Shown: positions 8,292 through 15,702 of the stretch, piece after piece
How the letters are laid out: each line of letters opens with the position of its first letter
Position numbering within the stretch: the first letter of the stretch is position 1
Assembly: GCA_028284675.1 (NCBI GenBank)
Contig: JANQRI010000032.1
Location: 81,818-145,817, forward strand
From: Gammaproteobacteria bacterium
GTDB taxonomy: Bacteria; Pseudomonadota; Gammaproteobacteria; HTCC5015
Reading direction: 5' to 3'
DNA length: 64,000 nt
Program-made: the position numbers and the translations under genes
Notes under the pieces: generated by a model
The model's database searches: none
What the model was told of the DNA's origin: nothing
The model's input: the letters and a program-made list of their open reading frames with translations, nothing else

Positions 8292-8328
8292 TTGGAAACG
8301 GATATTGTTCAACTAGTCTAAAATGCTG

Positions 8329-8408
8329 ATTGAAATCAGTAATGCAGGCATTTATGATATTCAAAAAATATGGGCAAATCATATAGAGTTATGAAAATTA
8401 AAGAAAAC
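8329..8408. repeat. Right copy of the approximately 80-bp imperfect direct repeat
   Basis: Same orientation as the copy at 4438-4518, with matching blocks ATTGAAATCAG, GGCATTTATGATATTC and GAAAATTAAAGAAAAC. Its left edge also forms a small hairpin, CTGATT-GA-AATCAG. It begins 37 bp after the LpxR-like gene, so the pair delimits the accessory block closely. Divergence between copies shows it is not a fresh duplication. Confidence 0.75.
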
Positions 8409-8588
8409 ACTGCTTGGGGTGTTTAGCTAATACCCATGTTTTTTTGGTTTTGCTTGTTATTTACACAGTAAGTGAGTTTGAACATAACATGAATATAGAG
8501 TTGGAAATCGCAGTTCCGGTCGTTATGATATGGCCTTCGGTCATTTTTAACACCGTCTACTGTGCTTTTGGTTGATATAAGGTGCCAC

Positions 8589-8753
8589 ATGAGAGAAGAA
8601 AAATATAGTATTGGAAAAATCATTGGTAGTGGAGTGTTCATATGCGTTAGTGCAGGGTTATTTTTTTTACAAGCTTCTGCTTTACTATTTATTGGGTGTG
8701 TTCTAATGGGCTTAGGCTTCGTATTAACTATTATGATGCGAAAAAATAGATAA
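8589..8753 (+). CDS. Small two-helix membrane protein
   Basis: A candidate protein of 54 residues. The ATG at 8589 is preceded by AAGGTG with 6 bp spacing, better supported than the upstream in-frame ATG at 8562. It starts with a charged MREEKYSIGK head, then two closely spaced hydrophobic helices and a basic tail MMRKNR. No family is recognised. The intergenic stretch 8409-8588 upstream holds nothing else I can identify. The opposite strand has an open frame over the same region with no coding character. Confidence 0.5.
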   Translation: MREEKYSIGKIIGSGVFICVSAGLFFLQASALLFIGCVLMGLGFVLTIMMRKNR

Positions 8754-8843
8754 CTAAAATTTGTATGAGGTATTCGGTATTTACATGCCTTACGCCTCGT
8801 GTTTTTAGTCATTGCATAAATTTAACCAAATGAAGGAAATCAT

Positions 8844-9302
8844 ATGTATAAGAAATTAGTATTGATTGGGTGCGCCTCATTTTTATTTGTCGGGTGTGCT
8901 TCGGTTCCATTAGAAACTACTGAAAAATCTGATATGGCTAAGCAGTTTAACCCGCCTTCGGATGGTAATGCAGGGCTGTACATCTATCGCTCCGGAACTT
9001 TTGGTGGAGCCTTAAAAAAAGATGTTTGGGTTAACGGAAAATGCATAGGTGAAACAGCTCCCAATGTGTTCTTTTACGAAGAAGTTGCGGGTGATAAAGA
9101 GCACAAGCTTTCAACTGAATCTGAGTTTTCTCCTAACGATTTGGTGGTTCAAACTGATAGCGGCAAGAATTATTTTATTCAACAATTTATTAAATTAGGT
9201 GTTTTTGTCGGTGGAGCTGGGCTGAAATTAGTTGATGAGGAGAAAGGTAAAAGTGCCGTGCAAAAACTAAAGATGGCGAAAAAAGGTGAATGTAGCAAAT
9301 AG
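8844..9302 (+). CDS. DUF2846 family lipoprotein
   Basis: A lipoprotein of 152 residues. The signal peptide MYKKLVLIGCASFLFVG ends at a lipobox with the acylated cysteine in FVGCAS. The mature domain, with GLYIYRSGTFGGALKKDVWVNGK, APNVFFYEEVAGDKEHKLSTES and a C-terminal FIQQFIKLGVFVGGAGLKLVDEE, fits the DUF2846 family of small beta-rich lipoproteins of unknown function. An AAGGA site lies just before the ATG. The stop codon TAG directly joins GCATAAC, the left core of the attC-like site that follows, an arrangement typical of gene cassettes. Confidence 0.85.
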   Translation: MYKKLVLIGCASFLFVGCASVPLETTEKSDMAKQFNPPSDGNAGLYIYRSGTFGGALKKDVWVNGKCIGETAPNVFFYEEVAGDKEHKLSTESEFSPNDLVVQTDSGKNYFIQQFIKLGVFVGGAGLKLVDEEKGKSAVQKLKMAKKGECSK

Positions 9303-9382
9303 CATAACAATCCTTGACATCCGACCAGACGTAAAAAACGTGCTTGTCTGTCGGTGCTTGCTCGTTTGAAATAGCGTTAGGC
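9302..9382 (+). other. attC-like recombination site (integron cassette boundary)
   Basis: An 81-bp element between two plus-strand genes. It opens with GCATAAC (9302-9308), overlapping the upstream stop codon, and closes with GTTAGGC (9376-9382), 9 bp before the next start codon. These are complementary at six of seven positions and match the outer core sites of integron attC elements, apart from an A at position 3 of the left core. The middle folds: CCGACCAGAC (9321-9330) pairs with GTCTGTCGG (9346-9354) with one extrahelical base, plus an inner ACGT/ACGT stem. The inner L boxes are not clearly complementary, and no integrase gene is in the window. Confidence 0.5.
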
Positions 9383-9391
9383 CCTAAATTA

Positions 9392-10387
9392 ATGGCTATA
9401 CCAGAACAAATTGAAATTCTAAAACAAGGTGCGGCGGCATGGAATGCATGGCGCCGTGATAATAAGGTTCCGATCGATCTTTCAGACACGGTACTGCATG
9501 ATACAAGAGCACCGTGGCGTAATGAAAATTTAACTCAGATTGATTTAGAGGGTGTTAACCTCCGCAGTGCTAATCTTGAAAATACAACGTTGCGTGGTGC
9601 AAACCTGCGACGTGCGGATTTATCTAACGCTAATTTGCGGTATTCCACATTAAGAAAAGCCAATTTGTCCGGTGCGATTTTACGCGGCGCGAATCTCACA
9701 GGGACAAATCTGACACTTACATCGTTGCGGGATGCGAATTTGATTAATGCGCTTATGTGGGAAACTATCATCGCGCGTACTGATTTGCGTGATGTGACCG
9801 GTCTTGCTGAAGTTCGGCACGGCGGTCCCAGTATTATTGATCACAGGACTTTTCATCGTTCCGGTAAACTGCCTTATGAATTTCTGCGTGGTGTAGGGTT
9901 GTCTGAAACAGTGATTAAGCAATTTTCCACAGAAAGCAATAAGCTTTATGAAGAGTGCTTTATTAGCTATTCATCGGCAGATGATGATTTTGTAACTCGT
10001 TTTTACAATGACCTTCAGGTTGCAGGCGTTCGCTGCTGGTATGCACCTGAAGATTTAAGGCTGGGTGCAAAGATACGCCCTTCGCTTCACGATGCAATCC
10101 AAAATTCAGACCGTTTTATTGTGGTTCTCTCGGAAAGCTCCATTAAGAGTGATTGGGTTGAAGATGAAGTTGAACAGGCTCTGCAAATAGAACGTGAAAC
10201 GCAGAGCACTTTGCTGTTACCTGTTCGGATCGACGATTCTGTCATGAGCTGTGATGCAGGATGGGCGGCTTCACTGCGACGTATCCGCAATATTGCAGAT
10301 TTCTCGAAATGGTCTCAGCGACTGGAATACAAGCAAAGCATGGAACGTGTGCTCAATGAGCTTTCGTGTTCCGACAAAACACTCTAA
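9392..10387 (+). CDS. Pentapeptide-repeat protein with C-terminal TIR domain
   Basis: A cytoplasmic protein of 331 residues. Residues 45-137 are pentapeptide repeats of the A(D/N)Lxx type, which fold as a right-handed beta-helix. A linker (about 145-180, with the segment LPYEFLRGVGL) leads to a TIR domain at about 188-320: CFISYSSADDDF, the RCWYAPEDLRLG loop and SDWVEDEVEQAL. E259 sits at the position of the catalytic glutamate of NAD-cleaving TIRs. Such proteins are candidate abortive-infection or signalling effectors; NADase activity here is inferred. The ATG at 9392 directly follows the attC-like site. A longer frame back to 9344 would translate that site and is unlikely. Confidence 0.85.
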   Translation: MAIPEQIEILKQGAAAWNAWRRDNKVPIDLSDTVLHDTRAPWRNENLTQIDLEGVNLRSANLENTTLRGANLRRADLSNANLRYSTLRKANLSGAILRGANLTGTNLTLTSLRDANLINALMWETIIARTDLRDVTGLAEVRHGGPSIIDHRTFHRSGKLPYEFLRGVGLSETVIKQFSTESNKLYEECFISYSSADDDFVTRFYNDLQVAGVRCWYAPEDLRLGAKIRPSLHDAIQNSDRFIVVLSESSIKSDWVEDEVEQALQIERETQSTLLLPVRIDDSVMSCDAGWAASLRRIRNIADFSKWSQRLEYKQSMERVLNELSCSDKTL

Positions 10388-10470
10388 TTCAGCCTTGCAA
10401 CGAGTTTTACGGTTAACGCCGCTTTTTGGTAAAAAGCCAAATGATCGCCCTATAGATATTTGTTCGCCTT

Positions 10471-10977
10471 ATGACTCTTAAACATGAAATTGCTGCATGG
10501 AATGGGAAGTCATCGGCCGATATACGTGCAGTTTATGATCGCTATGAATATCAGCCATCATTTCTGACAGATCTGATCGATTACGCCAGGTCAGCACAAC
10601 TACAAAAGGGTGCAACATGGCTGATCAAGCGATTTGCAGAGACAACAGATGGAATTGAAAAGGGTGTGGCTCAACAGATACTTGGGGTAATTCCTAAGCT
10701 GGAAGGGTGGGAAGCCAAACTGCATATTTTACAATGCCTGCCGCATATTCCCATTCCTGCGTCCCGCAGGAAAATCGTCGAATCGTTTACCCGGACGTGT
10801 ATCCTGGATGAGAATAAGTTTGTCAGGGCATGGAGTTATGGCGGCTTCTATGAGCTCGCACGATATTTCCCTCAATATCGACAGGAGGCAGAACGCATTA
10901 TGGAAATGGGTCTTGTGGATGAACCCGCATCGGTACAGGCTCGAATTCGTAAGGCTCAGGCACAGGGGTTTTTATGA
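10471..10977 (+). CDS. HEAT-like alpha-helical repeat protein
   Basis: A soluble protein of 168 residues, almost entirely predicted helix, with repeated helix pairs (for example GVAQQILGVIPKLEGWEAKL and KIVESFTRTCILDENKFVRAW) that look like HEAT-type repeats. It has no signal peptide or catalytic motif. It lies 83 bp after the pentapeptide-TIR gene in the same orientation and is followed at once by a strong terminator, so the two may be co-transcribed. A role as partner or regulator of the TIR protein is speculation from position. The intervening 83 bp show no clear attC core pair. Confidence 0.7.
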   Translation: MTLKHEIAAWNGKSSADIRAVYDRYEYQPSFLTDLIDYARSAQLQKGATWLIKRFAETTDGIEKGVAQQILGVIPKLEGWEAKLHILQCLPHIPIPASRRKIVESFTRTCILDENKFVRAWSYGGFYELARYFPQYRQEAERIMEMGLVDEPASVQARIRKAQAQGFL

Positions 10978-10990
10978 GTGCTGCTTTGTA

Positions 10991-11019
10991 AAAAAAGCCC
11001 CCGCGAAGGGGGCTTTTTT
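10991..11019. terminator. Strong bidirectional intrinsic terminator
   Basis: A perfect 12-bp hairpin, AAAAAAGCCCCC / GGGGGCTTTTTT, with a GCGAA loop. The T-run serves plus-strand transcription from the HEAT-like gene, and the A-run serves minus-strand transcription ending at the katG remnant just to the right. Confidence 0.92.
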
Positions 11020-11031
11020 AGCTCCTGGTTT

Positions 11032-11145
11032 TTAGTTGTCGAAGCGGTCAAGGTTCATGACCTTCACCCAAGCATCGATAAAGTCACGTACAAATTTTTC
11101 CTGTGAATTGGCATATGCGTAGATCTCTGCATACGAGTTTTCATG
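11032..11145 (-). pseudogene. katG: Remnant of catalase-peroxidase katG (C-terminal codons only)
   Basis: Reading the minus strand gives about 37 codons ending in a TAA at 11032-11034. They include SYAEIYAYANSQEKFVRD and AWVKVMNLDRFDN, which match the highly conserved C-terminus of catalase-peroxidase KatG (QEKFV.DF..AW.KVMNLDRFD). Upstream, the frame meets a stop codon within two codons of 11145 and there is no start codon, so at least 95 percent of the gene is gone. The remnant is adjacent to and divergent from oxyR, the usual regulator of katG. The stretch 11146-11340 shows no further recognisable coding sequence. Confidence 0.82.
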
Positions 11146-11348
11146 GTGTCAATCCTTTCATACGGATGCCGCATCAGCGGCGTTGGTTTAAGTAGAGCCC
11201 GCCTTGAACTATTGATGGCAGGTTCAGCCGGGTAACATGAGTTCAAAGTCGATATGCTCGTTACTCGTGCTACAATCACGTCTATAATTGTCATTTCCTA
11301 TCAAATAAAGCTTAATGATAATTTTTCCCGTATAAAAATCGTTTTATT

Positions 11349-11363
11349 CTATAAAATTGATAG
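11349..11363. promoter_or_regulatory. Possible OxyR binding core upstream of oxyR
   Basis: The sequence CTAT-N7-ATAG is exactly the central part of the tetrameric OxyR motif (ATAG.T....A.CTAT, 7 bp, then the same again). The outer quarters are poorly conserved: ATAG on the right is followed by GCTAAGGCTAAT. It lies 30-44 bp before the oxyR start, compatible with autoregulation and with former control of the divergent katG. Confidence 0.35.
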
Positions 11364-11392
11364 GCTAAGGCTAATAACCAGTAGAGAAACCC

Positions 11393-12262
11393 ATGAATAT
11401 TAGGGATTTGCAGTATTTTCTGGCGGTTGCGGAGTTAGAGCATTTTGGGCAGGCAGCAGACCAATGCTGTGTGAGTCAGCCCACATTGAGCGGGCAAATT
11501 AAAAAACTCGAAGAACAGCTTGGGGTAACCTTATTCGAGCGGACAAACCGGCGTGTTATGCTGACCGAAACAGGGCGACAGATCGCTCATTCAGCCAGAC
11601 GTATTCTGCGTGAAGTAGGCACGATCCATGAAATTGCTGAAAGCTGTCATGACCCTATGGCGGGTAAATTTCGTTTAGGGGCATTTCCAACTTTGGCTAC
11701 TTATATTTTTCCGGATCTTGTTCTCAAAGTTAAAGAGGTCATGCCTAATCTGCGCCTGATTTTGATTGAAGAGAAAACAGCCGTTTTGATTGAGAAATTG
11801 CGGCACGGAGAAATTGATGCAGCTTTGTTGGCGTTGCCGGTGTATGATGATTTTCTGCTGAGCCATAAGCTCTTTGAAGATAAGTTTTATCTTGCTGTGC
11901 CGGCGGATCATGAGCTGACAAAATACGATATAGTCAATCAAGGTATATTATCCAAACATCGATTATTGCTTTTAGAGGAAGGGCATTGCCTTCGGGATCA
12001 GGCTTTGGAGGTATGTCAATTACACGGTATTGCCGAAGAGCAGGACTTTAAAGCGACAGGTATGGAAACATTAAGGCAAATGGTCAAGGCGGGCACCGGC
12101 ATTACTTTTATTCCGGAAATTGCGATGAATCAAAATGAGCGTGATATCCGCTACATTCCGTTTGAAGTCCCGGCACCGGCTCGCACTATTGGCTTGGTTT
12201 GGAGAAAAACAACTGCAAGACAGCAGGTAATGGATAAAATTATAAAAGAATTCTGCCGTTAA
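11393..12262 (+). CDS. oxyR: Hydrogen peroxide-sensing LysR-type regulator OxyR
   Basis: A LysR-type regulator of 289 residues. The N-terminal winged helix-turn-helix (1-60) has the OxyR-like sequences MNIRDLQYFLAVAE, VSQPTLSGQIKKLE and LGVTLFERTNR. The sensor domain carries the redox pair C199 (EEGHCLRDQA) and C208 (LEVC), the same numbering and spacing as in E. coli OxyR, plus the following ETLRQMVKAGTGITFIPE segment. It therefore should sense peroxide by disulfide formation and activate antioxidant genes. Normally katG is a neighbour; here only a fragment of it remains upstream, so the regulon must lie elsewhere. Confidence 0.92.
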   Translation: MNIRDLQYFLAVAELEHFGQAADQCCVSQPTLSGQIKKLEEQLGVTLFERTNRRVMLTETGRQIAHSARRILREVGTIHEIAESCHDPMAGKFRLGAFPTLATYIFPDLVLKVKEVMPNLRLILIEEKTAVLIEKLRHGEIDAALLALPVYDDFLLSHKLFEDKFYLAVPADHELTKYDIVNQGILSKHRLLLLEEGHCLRDQALEVCQLHGIAEEQDFKATGMETLRQMVKAGTGITFIPEIAMNQNERDIRYIPFEVPAPARTIGLVWRKTTARQQVMDKIIKEFCR

Positions 12263-12334
12263 GATTGTTTGATGTCACTTATGAGACTATTATGTGATGG
12301 TATCCTAACGTTATACGTGATTAGCTGAAGTCGT

Positions 12335-12793
12335 ATGAATAATATAGATTATCTCGCAAAAGCGTCACTCATATTTACTTGCTTATTAGTTCTCGCAGGC
12401 TTTGTTATGGCAGGTTGGGGAATATTAGGATTTCTGGAATATATCTTTGGCATAACTGTCTTAATTCCACTGCAAAATCCCACTTTCCCACCTGGAACCC
12501 AGTTTGTTCATTGGCTTTTAATAACCGTATCCGGTTTCGTGTTTCTGATTGGGTTCTTTACGAGATGGAAATATACGCCGATAAGTATGCTGGTGATTTT
12601 TTCTGGTTTGGCAACTTTATGTGCAATAGAAACACTTGATTTTATGAAGAATGAGAGCCGCTATATTGATTTCTCACGGGAACTCGCCTGGTACATAGTG
12701 ATATCAATTTATCTATTGAGGTCAAAACGAATGAAAGGTCACTTTGGTGCCATTAGTATTGTTAAAGGGGATCAAATTGCGCATAACAAATGA
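12335..12793 (+). CDS. Hypothetical four-helix inner membrane protein
   Basis: A protein of 152 residues with four predicted membrane helices (about 11-40, 58-78, 82-100 and 110-128) and a short basic cytosolic tail. I do not recognise the family. Two flanking heptamers are notable: GTTATAC lies 19 bp before the start codon and GCATAAC overlaps the end of the gene (12781-12787), resembling degenerate integron core sites. No ribosome-binding site is obvious. Located 72 bp after oxyR in the same direction. Confidence 0.65.
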   Translation: MNNIDYLAKASLIFTCLLVLAGFVMAGWGILGFLEYIFGITVLIPLQNPTFPPGTQFVHWLLITVSGFVFLIGFFTRWKYTPISMLVIFSGLATLCAIETLDFMKNESRYIDFSRELAWYIVISIYLLRSKRMKGHFGAISIVKGDQIAHNK

Positions 12794-12958
12794 CTGTGGT
12801 TCGTAGTTAAGTATTTAGACAGTATTTTTATTCTATTTTGTCCCATTTTGAATTTTGGCATTTAAGATACCGGATGCAGTGGCTGTACCGGTTAACGTAA
12901 AGTGATGTATAAGAGCCGCTTTACAATCGGTATATAATGTAATTCATAAAAGTGAAAA

Positions 12959-13495
12959 ATGAATTTTTCGATATTTGATTCAAGCCAGTCTCAGGCGGTG
13001 ATCGAACTATTTCACCGTGTTTTCTCTGATTCTGAAGGAGCGGATGAAGGAAAGCTGATTAGTCAGTTAGTGTCAGATCTAATTGCTACAACGAGCACTC
13101 AGGATTTACTGGGTTGTGTGGCGTCACTTCAAAAAAAACCTATTGGATGTATATTTTTTAGTCGTCTCACTCTGGAAAATAATGCAAACGCATTTATCCT
13201 ATCTCCCGTGGCGGTTGATGTCAGCTATCAGCGTAAAGGTATTGGTCAGCGATTGATAACTTTTGGTATTCATTATTTAAAAGAACAAGGTGTCGAGTGG
13301 GTCTTTACATACGGCGATCCAAACTATTATTCAAAAACTGGTTTTCGTTTCGTCAGTGAAGAGTCAGTTAAGGCTCCACTGAAACTAAGCCACCCGGAAG
13401 GTTGGCTTGGACAGTCTCTTAATGGTGACCCCATTAGTTCTATATATGGTGTATCCAAATGTGTAGATGCATTAAATAAAGCAGTGTATTGGTAA
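12959..13495 (+). CDS. GNAT N-acetyltransferase, YhbS-like
   Basis: An acetyltransferase of 178 residues. The acetyl-CoA binding segment is LSPVAVDVSYQRKGIGQRLI (about residues 80-99), followed by the YhbS-type sequence FTYGDPNYYSKTGFRFV. YhbS-like GNATs are single-domain cytoplasmic enzymes of poorly defined substrate. It is a stand-alone gene with 165 bp of AT-rich DNA before it, in which nothing is identifiable beyond the GCATAAC heptamer at the end of the previous gene, and 58 bp after it. GNATs are common cargo of chromosomal integron cassettes, which fits the surroundings. Confidence 0.85.
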   Translation: MNFSIFDSSQSQAVIELFHRVFSDSEGADEGKLISQLVSDLIATTSTQDLLGCVASLQKKPIGCIFFSRLTLENNANAFILSPVAVDVSYQRKGIGQRLITFGIHYLKEQGVEWVFTYGDPNYYSKTGFRFVSEESVKAPLKLSHPEGWLGQSLNGDPISSIYGVSKCVDALNKAVYW

Positions 13496-13553
13496 AGCAA
13501 GTTATGAAGGTGGGTATAAAGCCTACTGTTTAACTTAATGTTATACTCCAAAC

Positions 13554-13985
13554 ATGAAAGCAAGATATATAGCTAAATGGTCGGTTCTAAGCTGTTTTCT
13601 GCTTTATTCGGTTGCAGCACATTCAACCACTGGCCTTGGTGCATTAGACGGCCTGGAATATATCTGTGTGCTTGCTATGGGTTTGGGCTTTTTCCCGATT
13701 TTTATTGCATTTGTGCTGGGGCAGCGCTTTGCTTTTGGTGGCTTGGTAATACAGGCTGTTCTTTTGCCGGCATATCTGATACTCATTACAGGGATTTTTT
13801 TTGGGGCGGCTTTTCTGAGTGAATCTCATCTCCAGGGTGTTGGTGGCTGGATGCTGGCGGTTGGCGCAGTACAGATACTGGCAATTATTGGACTAAAAAA
13901 AACCAGTATTGGCCATCTGACTGATAATAAATCGCCAGACGCTGCATCCACTCAACCCGATACGCCTGAGCGGCATACAGACTAG
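13554..13985 (+). CDS. Hypothetical membrane protein
   Basis: A protein of 143 residues. It begins with a signal-like helix (KWSVLSCFLLYSVAAHS), followed by three hydrophobic segments (about 34-55, 60-85 and 93-113) and a polar tail rich in D, T and P. The family is not recognised. GTTATAC at 13540-13546 precedes the start codon by 7 bp, as before the gene at 12335. No ribosome-binding site is evident. The following 112 bp before the next gene show only a GAGGGAGAGG site for that gene. Confidence 0.6.
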   Translation: MKARYIAKWSVLSCFLLYSVAAHSTTGLGALDGLEYICVLAMGLGFFPIFIAFVLGQRFAFGGLVIQAVLLPAYLILITGIFFGAAFLSESHLQGVGGWMLAVGAVQILAIIGLKKTSIGHLTDNKSPDAASTQPDTPERHTD

Positions 13986-14097
13986 TTCTACCATTAAGGA
14001 AATCAGTGTTAAATATATAACTAAGATGGTCGAGATATTTGCAATAAATGTAAATGTATTTGAAGTTTAATCCTGTTAACTTCAGAGGGAGAGGAAG

Positions 14098-14580
14098 ATG
14101 TCAGAAGAATTTTCATTTAATGCGAGCTTTGAAATTAACTCTAAAGAATCAATGGAATTGTTGAAGCAATTGGAAGCTTGCTTTAACAGTGAACAATATG
14201 ATTCGATTCAAGGTATTCTTTCCGGTTCCAACTTCAATTTGGAAGCTGAACCGGTCACAGAAAAACTTAAACGCTTATTCCCTGAATATTCTGAATATAG
14301 GGATTATTTTGATGGGAACCTGCTGACGGGGCTCATGGAGACGGCACAGGAAGATCATCCTCAGCTTACAGTGGAAGGTGAAGAGCAATGCAAGCTGTCT
14401 ATAGAAGGTGTTGACCATACCGCGCCCGATTTTTGTACATTTTTTATGGTTTTATTAAGTTCTTTAGATTTATCAAATTTGTCAGGCAGCGCGCAGTCCG
14501 ATTATGGCTGGTCAGCGAAATGGACAGACGAAGATGGTGAATTGGTGGCACACTTCGAACATCCTGAAGAGGAATATTGA
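14098..14580 (+). CDS. Hypothetical acidic cytoplasmic protein
   Basis: A protein of 160 residues, strongly acidic throughout (for example TAQEDHPQLTVEGEEQ and the end HFEHPEEEY), with no signal peptide or membrane segment. The start has an excellent GAGGGAGAGG ribosome-binding site, and the sequence looks like an alpha/beta domain. I do not recognise it. The downstream esterase gene begins 13 bp after its stop, so the two may be co-transcribed although their locations differ (cytoplasm versus envelope). Confidence 0.7.
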   Translation: MSEEFSFNASFEINSKESMELLKQLEACFNSEQYDSIQGILSGSNFNLEAEPVTEKLKRLFPEYSEYRDYFDGNLLTGLMETAQEDHPQLTVEGEEQCKLSIEGVDHTAPDFCTFFMVLLSSLDLSNLSGSAQSDYGWSAKWTDEDGELVAHFEHPEEEY

Positions 14581-14593
14581 AAGCGTGTGAAAA

Positions 14594-15580
14594 GTGCTAA
14601 AAACTCCAGGCCAATCAGCATATATTCGAATACTTGTTTTTTCAGGGTGTCTACTGATTCTAACCGGCTGCTTTAGGACTGCTTCGGAATATGATGCCTC
14701 AGAAAAAACGCAGGTGCAGGGGTTCACTGAGACATTACGTCATCAAGGCATCGAGCGCAGCTATCATATCCGCTTACCCCAGGGGTTCCACAAGGGTGAA
14801 TCATTTCCGCTGGTATTGGCTTTGCACGGTGGCGGTGGTGAAGGGCGAAAGTTTGATCAAGGCACGCAAGGTACGCTGAGTGATGCTGCCGACAGGCGGG
14901 GTGTTGTTCTGGTATTTCCGGAAGGTGTGAATAAGCAATGGAACGACGGTCGTACTGAAATATTTAAAGGCAAAGCCTATGATGATGTTGGCTTTATAGG
15001 CAAAATTATAGATACGATGGTGAATAATTATGGCATTGATAGCCGGCGTATCTATGCCACAGGCATCTCGAACGGTGGTTTTATGTCGGTACGTCTGGCG
15101 ATGGATTTATCCGATAAGATTACAGCCGTGGCTCCGGTGACAGCGCAGCTTTCAAAAGCACTTGAAGGCAAGATGCCGGAACAACCGATCTCTATTATGA
15201 TTATCAATGGCACCCAAGACCCGCTGGTGCCTTTTAATGGTGGTCATATTCGTTTATTCAGGTTCGGCCGTAGTCGCGGTGAAATTCTCTCGACTACTGC
15301 GACGATCGAGTATTTTCGTCGTCATAATGGTTGCGCGACCACACCTGAGAGGAGTAGGTTTCAGGATACGGACCCGAATGATGGCATGGAGGTTGAAATG
15401 GAGAAATACAGCGGTTGTAGAAACGGCACTGAAGTTGTGCTGGTGAGAGTCATTGGTGGTGGGCATACCTGGCCCGGTGGTAAGCAATACCTTAAAAGGA
15501 TAGTGGGCGGAGTCAGCCGGGATATCAATGCCAGTGAGCTGATTATTGATTTTTTCCTGGGCCACCGCTCTGTTCGTTAA
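14594..15580 (+). CDS. PHB depolymerase/feruloyl esterase-type lipoprotein hydrolase (LpqC-like)
   Basis: A secreted alpha/beta hydrolase of 328 residues. The signal peptide ends at the lipobox LTGC with acylated C26. The catalytic triad is visible: S159 in GISNGG, D209 in NGTQDPLVPF and H291 in GGGHTWPGG, with the oxyanion segment LALHGGGG at about 75-82. These are the hallmarks of the esterase family containing extracellular short-chain polyhydroxyalkanoate depolymerases, feruloyl esterases and LpqC. The true substrate is unknown. The start is GTG; the signal peptide supports it. The next gene is 122 bp away with no recognised element between. Confidence 0.85.
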   Translation: MLKTPGQSAYIRILVFSGCLLILTGCFRTASEYDASEKTQVQGFTETLRHQGIERSYHIRLPQGFHKGESFPLVLALHGGGGEGRKFDQGTQGTLSDAADRRGVVLVFPEGVNKQWNDGRTEIFKGKAYDDVGFIGKIIDTMVNNYGIDSRRIYATGISNGGFMSVRLAMDLSDKITAVAPVTAQLSKALEGKMPEQPISIMIINGTQDPLVPFNGGHIRLFRFGRSRGEILSTTATIEYFRRHNGCATTPERSRFQDTDPNDGMEVEMEKYSGCRNGTEVVLVRVIGGGHTWPGGKQYLKRIVGGVSRDINASELIIDFFLGHRSVR

Positions 15581-15702
15581 AGGTAACGGCATGCGATAAT
15601 TGGGCAGCGCTTTATTGCCTTTTATAATGTATTATCAAGCCCTGATACGGTTCGTATCCTATTATATTTGAATCTGCAGTTTAAAATAAAAGAGAGCTGA
15701 CA

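Noticed and set aside
8423..8812. Open frame of 129 codons on the minus strand across the small membrane protein gene
   Set aside because: No ribosome-binding site, low complexity and no coding character; the plus-strand 54-codon gene has a good site.
11146..11340. More of the katG gene or another decayed gene between the remnant and oxyR
   Set aside because: All frames are broken by stops and no KatG-like or other segment was recognised.
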